NCBI GenBank assembly: GCA_013153795.1 | Contig: JAADDV010000100.1 | Coordinates: 1 to 19,002 of the forward strand | Length of the DNA: 19,002 nt | Source of the DNA: Aquificota bacterium | GTDB taxonomy: Bacteria; Aquificota; Aquificia; Aquificales; Hydrogenothermaceae | Direction: 5' to 3' | Shown here: one piece after another, positions 15,619 to 19,002 of the stretch | Layout of the letters: every line of letters starts with the position of its first letter | Numbering within the stretch: position 1 is the first letter of the stretch | Translations under genes and position numbers: made by a program | Notes under the pieces: generated by a model | What the model saw: only the letters and a program-made list of their open reading frames with translations | Told to the model about the DNA's origin: nothing | Database searches by the model: none

Positions 15619-16872
15619 ATGGAAAAAGAATCTATAACAAGAGATGAAGCTTTAAAATATCACAACAGCTGCAAACCAGGAAAGTTAGAGGTTATCCCTT
15701 CAAAACCTTCAAAAACAAAAAAGGATTTATCCCTTGCTTATACACCAGGAGTAGCATATCCCTGTCTTGAGATACAAAAAAACCCTATTGATGCCTACAA
15801 ATATACAAATAAATCAAATCTTGTAGCTGTTATAACCAATGGAACAGCTGTTTTAGGACTTGGAGATATAGGCGCTCTAGCAAGTAAACCTGTAATGGAA
15901 GGAAAAGGAGTTCTTTTTAAGATTTTTGCTGATATAGATGTTTTCGATATAGAGATAAACGAAAAAGACCCTGAAAAATTCTGTAGCATAGTAGAAAGCA
16001 TATCGCCAACATTTGGCGGAATAAATCTTGAAGATATAAAAGCTCCTGAATGTTTTGAAATAGAAAAGTATCTAAAAGAAAAACTCGATATTCCTGTTAT
16101 GCATGATGACCAGCACGGAACAGCTATTGTCTCAGCTGCAGCTCTTTTGAATGCTCTTGAGATGACAGGAAAAAATATAAAGGATGCAAAAGTTGTTATA
16201 AACGGGGCAGGAGCAGCAGCAATAGCTTGTGGAAGGCTTTATAAAAAGCTTGGTGCTGAAAATATTATAATGCTAGACAGTAAAGGAGTCATAACAGAAA
16301 ACAGAACTGATATAAACAAATACAAAAGAGAATTTGCTGTAAAAGAAAAAATATCTTCCTTAGAAGATGCAATAAAAGGAGCAGATGTTTTCTTAGGTCT
16401 TTCTAAAGGAGATATTCTTACAAAAGAAATGATTTTATCAATGAATAAAAATCCTGTTATATTTGCCCTTGCAAATCCTTACCCTGAAATAAAACCTGAA
16501 AAAGCCTTTTCTATCCGTAAAGATATAATAATGGCAACAGGAAGAAGTGATTATCCAAACCAGATAAACAACGTTATAGCTTTTCCTTATATTTTTAGAG
16601 GTGCTTTAGATACATTTTCTAGAGATATAAATAATGAAATGATACTAGCAGCAGTGGAAGCTATAGCAGAAACAGGAAAAAGAAAAAATCTTTTAATACC
16701 ATCTCCTTTTGATAAGGATTTGTTAGAAAATGTTTCTTTTGCTGTAGCAAAGGCTTCTGTAGAGAGTGGCTCAGCGAAAATAAAAAATTTTGATTTTGAA
16801 GAGTATAGAATAAAACTAAAAAACATAAGACAAAAGCTTGAAAAAATAGATGTTTTTTGTAAACAGGTTTAA
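15619..16872 (+). CDS. Malic enzyme (NAD(P)-dependent, decarboxylating; short bacterial form)
   Basis: This cytoplasmic enzyme converts malate to pyruvate and CO2 while reducing NAD(P)+. The 417 residues match the malic domain of MaeB without the phosphotransacetylase-like extension. Visible features: catalytic Y41 in AYTPGVA, K96 in PVMEGKG, metal-binding acids E138/D139 (GGINLEDIKAPECFEIE) and D164 (MHDDQHGTAI), a Rossmann GAGAA (196-200) and an Asp at the end of the second strand (D220 in IIMLDSKG). Cofactor preference is left open. The start is fixed by the conserved N-terminus (DEALKYHNSCKPGKLEVIPS) and no in-frame start lies upstream, yet there is no Shine-Dalgarno sequence. arsC follows 2 bases after the stop codon and is probably co-transcribed. 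Confidence 0.94.
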   Translation: MEKESITRDEALKYHNSCKPGKLEVIPSKPSKTKKDLSLAYTPGVAYPCLEIQKNPIDAYKYTNKSNLVAVITNGTAVLGLGDIGALASKPVMEGKGVLFKIFADIDVFDIEINEKDPEKFCSIVESISPTFGGINLEDIKAPECFEIEKYLKEKLDIPVMHDDQHGTAIVSAAALLNALEMTGKNIKDAKVVINGAGAAAIACGRLYKKLGAENIIMLDSKGVITENRTDINKYKREFAVKEKISSLEDAIKGADVFLGLSKGDILTKEMILSMNKNPVIFALANPYPEIKPEKAFSIRKDIIMATGRSDYPNQINNVIAFPYIFRGALDTFSRDINNEMILAAVEAIAETGKRKNLLIPSPFDKDLLENVSFAVAKASVESGSAKIKNFDFEEYRIKLKNIRQKLEKIDVFCKQV

Positions 16873-16874
16873 AA

Positions 16875-17273
16875 ATGAAGAAAATTCTTGTTTTATGCAC
16901 AGGAAACAGTTGTAGAAGTATTATGGCAGAAGCTATTATAAACAAAGACTTTGCAGGAAAAGCTGTTGCTTTTAGTGCTGGAGTAAATCCAGCTGGAAAA
17001 GTAAATGAAAATACAAAAAAAGTTTTACAAAAATATGGCTACTGGAAAGATTCTTATTACTCAAAAGACATATCAGAAGTTTTGGATATGGATTTTGACC
17101 TTGTTATAACAGTCTGTGATAATGCAAAAGAAAGCTGTCCTTCTTTTCCTAAAAAAACAAAGGTTTTGCATATTCCTTTTGAAGACCCTCACAGAAAACC
17201 TTATAGTGAATTTGAAAAAACATTTTTTCAAATAAAAGAAAAACTAATTCAGTACTTAAAAAAATATATCTGA
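16875..17273 (+). CDS. arsC: Arsenate reductase, thioredoxin-coupled (low-molecular-weight phosphatase fold)
   Basis: This 132-residue cytoplasmic enzyme reduces arsenate to arsenite. The phosphate-binding loop CTGNSCRS (8-15) has the nucleophile C8 with R14 of the CX5R motif, and C13. The redox pair of the thioredoxin-type ArsC is present as C81 and C88 (TVCDNAKESCP), followed by the general acid region FEDPHR (D104). The four cysteines match in spacing those of the Staphylococcus plasmid pI258 enzyme, so arsenate reductase is preferred over a plain tyrosine phosphatase. Length is normal, so the gene appears intact. It follows the malic enzyme gene by 2 bases with only a weak AGG ribosome site. 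No other ars genes are in the window. Its stop codon is one base from the stop codon of the oppositely oriented tnpB-like gene. Confidence 0.93.
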   Translation: MKKILVLCTGNSCRSIMAEAIINKDFAGKAVAFSAGVNPAGKVNENTKKVLQKYGYWKDSYYSKDISEVLDMDFDLVITVCDNAKESCPSFPKKTKVLHIPFEDPHRKPYSEFEKTFFQIKEKLIQYLKKYI

Positions 17274-17274
17274 C

Positions 17275-17640
17275 TTATCCTGGTAAACCAAAGTGTAAAA
17301 AACTACTTTCACACTTTGGGCTGGGGTATTTGTATTCCGCCTTCTTCAGGTGTGGGTATATCCCCAGCTGGCGGTATTTATCCACACCATAGCTCCTGTC
17401 CCAAGCAACAGGAACTAACCCTTTTACTACCCTGTCCCAATCCCCTACCATCAGTATCGGCTTCAAGGGAGATAAGTCCCTATTTAGAGACTTACCAAGA
17501 ACAGGGATAGTAAGGGCTACCTTAGCAACTTGCCACAGTTTATAACTAGCATACTGCCAGTCCCTCATCTGTTCCTTCCATCGGTTTACAGACTCTTGGG
17601 TCTGTAGCTTACTGCTAAGGCTCTGTAATAACTTTATGTC
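17275..17640 (-). ncRNA. Candidate omega-RNA (reRNA) scaffold overlapping the 3' end of tnpB
   Basis: TnpB guides are made from the element's right end, with the scaffold overlapping the tnpB 3' coding part. Here 17281-17640 is 45% G+C by hand count (163/360), against 23% (42/180) in the next 180 bases of the gene. It holds many complementary arms: CCAAAGTGT 17288-17296 with 17311-17319; GCTGGGG 17320-17326 with 17362-17368; CCGCC 17337-17341 with 17370-17374; GGTGTGG 17349-17355 with 17382-17388; TCCTGT 17394-17399 with 17408-17413; AGGGA 17466-17470 with 17477-17481; TAAGG 17511-17515 with 17520-17524. Some cross, so they imply pseudoknots or alternatives. Boundaries are guesses, and coding constraint may explain part of this. 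Confidence 0.4.
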
Positions 17641-18930
17641 CTTATTTAATTGTTTTATCCTTCTTTTTAACGGTCTTTGCTTGTATTTGTTTTTTTCTTT
17701 TTGTAGTTTTTCTTTTGTCTTTTGTTTTTCTTCCTCTAATTTTCTTATTGCATACTCCATAAAATCTTCATCTTGTAATAATTTTTCATAGTTTTTTGGT
17801 ATTTCTTCTTTATATCCTAATGCTCTTCTTGCTATTACATACGCTCCTGCTGTGTCTTTATCTATGTTGTGCTGTGGTGCATATTTTAACATCCCTATTA
17901 CTGATGTGTATTCTGGTCTTACTTCTACAACCTCCACTCCTTCTCTTTTTGCTATTACTTTTATCTTCTCTAATATGCCTTTGTATATCCATTGTTGTAG
18001 CCTTTTCCTTAGTTTTTTATTCCCATCTGCCCTTTTCCCTTTTGGTATCTTCTCTAATCTCTCTATCGCTATCGCTTTATTTTGTATTATCGCTGTCTCT
18101 ACTATCTGATGTGCTATCTGCCAACTCAGGTATTCCCTCTGGTTTTTTGTCTTGTTTAGTAGTTTATGCAAGGATATTTTTTGATAGCTTTCTAAATTTC
18201 CATCTACTTTTATCGTTGCTAATGCTAAGTGAAATGGGCTTGCATTTATGTCTATTCCTATTATTCCTTCTTCTTTTCTTATTATTGGTTCTTCTGGTAG
18301 CTCCTCTTCAAATGAAATAAACACATAAATATTCCCATTTATTAATCTTATTTCTATTGAGTATGGAAAATATGCTCCTGTTTTTTCAGCTTCTATTAAT
18401 CTTGCTATAAACTGTGTCCACTTATCGTTTTCTCTGTTTACTGTTCTTTTTATGTTTGCTTTTATCCAGTTTCTTTCCCCTGTGTTTATTCTTAGTTTTA
18501 ACCCTTCCTTTTCAAGTATTATTCTTGTATTTAGGTTTCCTTTTTTGTTCTTGTCTCCTCTTGAGTATAAACAGCCTTTTCTTCTTTCTTCCCATTTTTG
18601 TTTTAATTTTTTTCTTTGTTCTCCGTTTATGTGTTTTTTCTTTAATCTCTCAAATAGTTTTCTGCCTGCAAATATTACTTTCTTTGGGTTTTGTCCTCGC
18701 TCAAAACAGGAATTTATTAAACTTTGTGCTTTAAATATTGCATCATCGCAATATCTACTGTTTAGGTTAAACACTTTTTGTAAGTGTTTTTTTAACTCTT
18801 TTCTTTTGTGTCCTTCAAGTAGTTTGTTGTATGCATATCTATAACAGGATAAAAACTTTCTCATCAAGTCTAATAATCCTTGTTTGTCTTTTTCGTCTTC
18901 AAAGGTTAGTTTACACTGCAAAGTTATCAT
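17275..18930 (-). CDS. TnpB-like RuvC nuclease of an IS607-family element, long form without visible zinc ribbon
   Basis: TnpB proteins are RNA-guided nucleases encoded by IS200/IS605 and IS607 elements. In these 551 residues the N-terminal half is basic, with the nucleic-acid-binding character of the family. The RuvC-like core follows: motif I GIDINASPFHLAL (D227), motif II AIAIERLEKI (E290), motif III HNIDKDTAGAYVIARRALG (D357 or D359), so the catalytic acids look intact. The four-cysteine zinc ribbon normally found between motifs II and III is absent: the segment reads VRPEYTSVIGMLKYAPQHN. Instead about 180 residues follow motif III, a charged helical stretch (about 380-440) and a Trp-rich tail (450-551). 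Usual TnpB length is about 400. The ATG overlaps the recombinase stop codon. The last 360 bases are clearly richer in G+C than the preceding part. Confidence 0.85.
   Translation of the reverse strand: MITLQCKLTFEDEKDKQGLLDLMRKFLSCYRYAYNKLLEGHKRKELKKHLQKVFNLNSRYCDDAIFKAQSLINSCFERGQNPKKVIFAGRKLFERLKKKHINGEQRKKLKQKWEERRKGCLYSRGDKNKKGNLNTRIILEKEGLKLRINTGERNWIKANIKRTVNRENDKWTQFIARLIEAEKTGAYFPYSIEIRLINGNIYVFISFEEELPEEPIIRKEEGIIGIDINASPFHLALATIKVDGNLESYQKISLHKLLNKTKNQREYLSWQIAHQIVETAIIQNKAIAIERLEKIPKGKRADGNKKLRKRLQQWIYKGILEKIKVIAKREGVEVVEVRPEYTSVIGMLKYAPQHNIDKDTAGAYVIARRALGYKEEIPKNYEKLLQDEDFMEYAIRKLEEEKQKTKEKLQKEKNKYKQRPLKRRIKQLNKDIKLLQSLSSKLQTQESVNRWKEQMRDWQYASYKLWQVAKVALTIPVLGKSLNRDLSPLKPILMVGDWDRVVKGLVPVAWDRSYGVDKYRQLGIYPHLKKAEYKYPSPKCESSFLHFGLPG
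17288..17319 (-). repeat. Perfect 9-base inverted repeat near the right end of the IS
   Basis: CCAAAGTGT (17288-17296) and ACACTTTGG (17311-17319) flank a 14-base loop, 10 bases inside the tnpB stop codon. It lies within the last codons of tnpB. On the minus strand it would close the 3' end of the candidate guide RNA scaffold, or it may serve as an element-end structure. No T tract follows the stem, so a simple terminator is less likely. Confidence 0.7.
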
Positions 18931-19002
18931 TTTTTCTTTCTGCCTCTTGCTCCATATATCCTTGCAGAAAACGATGTAACTATTGCTATTAAATCCTCTG
19001 CA
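18927..19002 (-). CDS. IS607-type serine recombinase (TnpA), C-terminal end only
   Basis: Only the last 24 codons are inside the window. They read EDLIAIVTSFSARIYGARG followed by a basic run (RKKK) and a TGA stop codon. This matches the C-terminal catalytic-domain end of IS607 resolvase-like transposases (LLAIITSFSARLYGARG-type ending). These enzymes move the element by serine recombination. The stop codon overlaps the tnpB ATG as ATGA, so the two are translationally coupled. The reading comes from a short fragment, but the motif is distinctive and its position directly before tnpB supports it. Confidence 0.82.
   Translation of the reverse strand, partial: AEDLIAIVTSFSARIYGARGRKKK

Larger units (their letters stand above)
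17275..19002 (-). mobile_element. IS607-family insertion sequence, right part (recombinase end plus tnpB)
   Basis: The minus strand carries the last codons of a serine recombinase of the IS607 TnpA type, overlapping by ATGA a TnpB-like gene. This gene pair and order define the IS607 family. The left part lies beyond the window. The right end is not resolved, because IS607 elements have no terminal inverted repeats or target duplications; it should lie near the tnpB stop codon, next to the arsC stop codon. An inverted repeat (17288-17319) and a G+C-rich block mark that end. Confidence 0.82.

Noticed and set aside
17288..17319. Inverted repeat as a simple terminator shared by arsC and tnpB
   Set aside because: No T tract follows the stem on either strand and it lies inside the tnpB coding part; it fits an element-end RNA structure better.
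17796..18320. 174-codon plus-strand frame rich in Leu/Phe opposite tnpB
   Set aside because: The minus strand encodes conserved RuvC motifs here; the Leu/Ser/Phe-rich reading is what Lys/Glu-rich codons give on the opposite strand.
17275..18930. TnpB-like protein as a Cas12-type CRISPR effector
   Set aside because: No CRISPR repeats or cas1/cas2 are seen, and it directly overlaps an IS607 recombinase gene, so a transposon-encoded TnpB is the simpler reading.
1..19002. tRNA, rRNA or CRISPR array
   Set aside because: No cloverleaf-like, rRNA-like or regularly spaced repeats were seen; no intergenic gap exceeds about 140 bases.

Overview
The window is a gene-dense, AT-rich (roughly one third G+C) bacterial chromosome segment. 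The codon bias (AAA, GAA, ATA, AGA), the mix of bacterial housekeeping genes with an archaeal-type 3-dehydroquinate synthase, and the overall gene style suggest a thermophilic member of the Aquificae, most like the Hydrogenothermaceae (Sulfurihydrogenibium/Persephonella). This is a judgement from reading the proteins; no marker gene such as rRNA is present.

Layout. 1-826 (+): 3' part of glutamine-dependent NAD synthetase (nadE). 834-4014 (-): tightly packed operon carA, a cation diffusion facilitator with an extra NifX-like C-terminal domain, and a tandem-domain universal stress protein. 4015-4155: divergent promoter region. 4156-6320 (+): cysS, then a UbiE/MenG-like methyltransferase. 6386-9643 (+): class II 3-dehydroquinate synthase, a long MlaD-like MCE protein ending in a predicted beta-barrel, and a Crp/Fnr-family regulator. 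9656-15602 (+): a well-defined tripartite efflux operon (strong promoter, TolC-like, membrane fusion protein, RND pump, terminator). 15619-17273 (+): malic enzyme and a thioredoxin-type arsenate reductase. 17275-19002 (-): right part of an IS607-family element, with the last codons of its serine recombinase overlapping an unusual 551-residue TnpB-like protein.

How the genes work together. TolC, the fusion protein and the RND pump should form one envelope-spanning exporter. The MlaD-like protein has an N-terminal inner-membrane anchor, an MCE domain, a long helical stalk and a C-terminal barrel, so it could bridge both membranes alone as a lipid conduit. NadE, CarA, CysS, DHQ synthase and malic enzyme are core metabolism. 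The CDF transporter, ArsC and the efflux operon are consistent with metal/metalloid stress in a geothermal habitat.

Most interesting points: (1) a G+C-rich block at the 3' end of tnpB packed with inverted repeats, a candidate omega-RNA overlapping the coding sequence; (2) the TnpB-like protein lacks the usual cysteine zinc ribbon and carries a long C-terminal extension; (3) the MlaD-barrel fusion; (4) the CDF-NifX fusion; (5) a malic enzyme promoter that appears to lie inside the preceding terminator and to give a leaderless mRNA.
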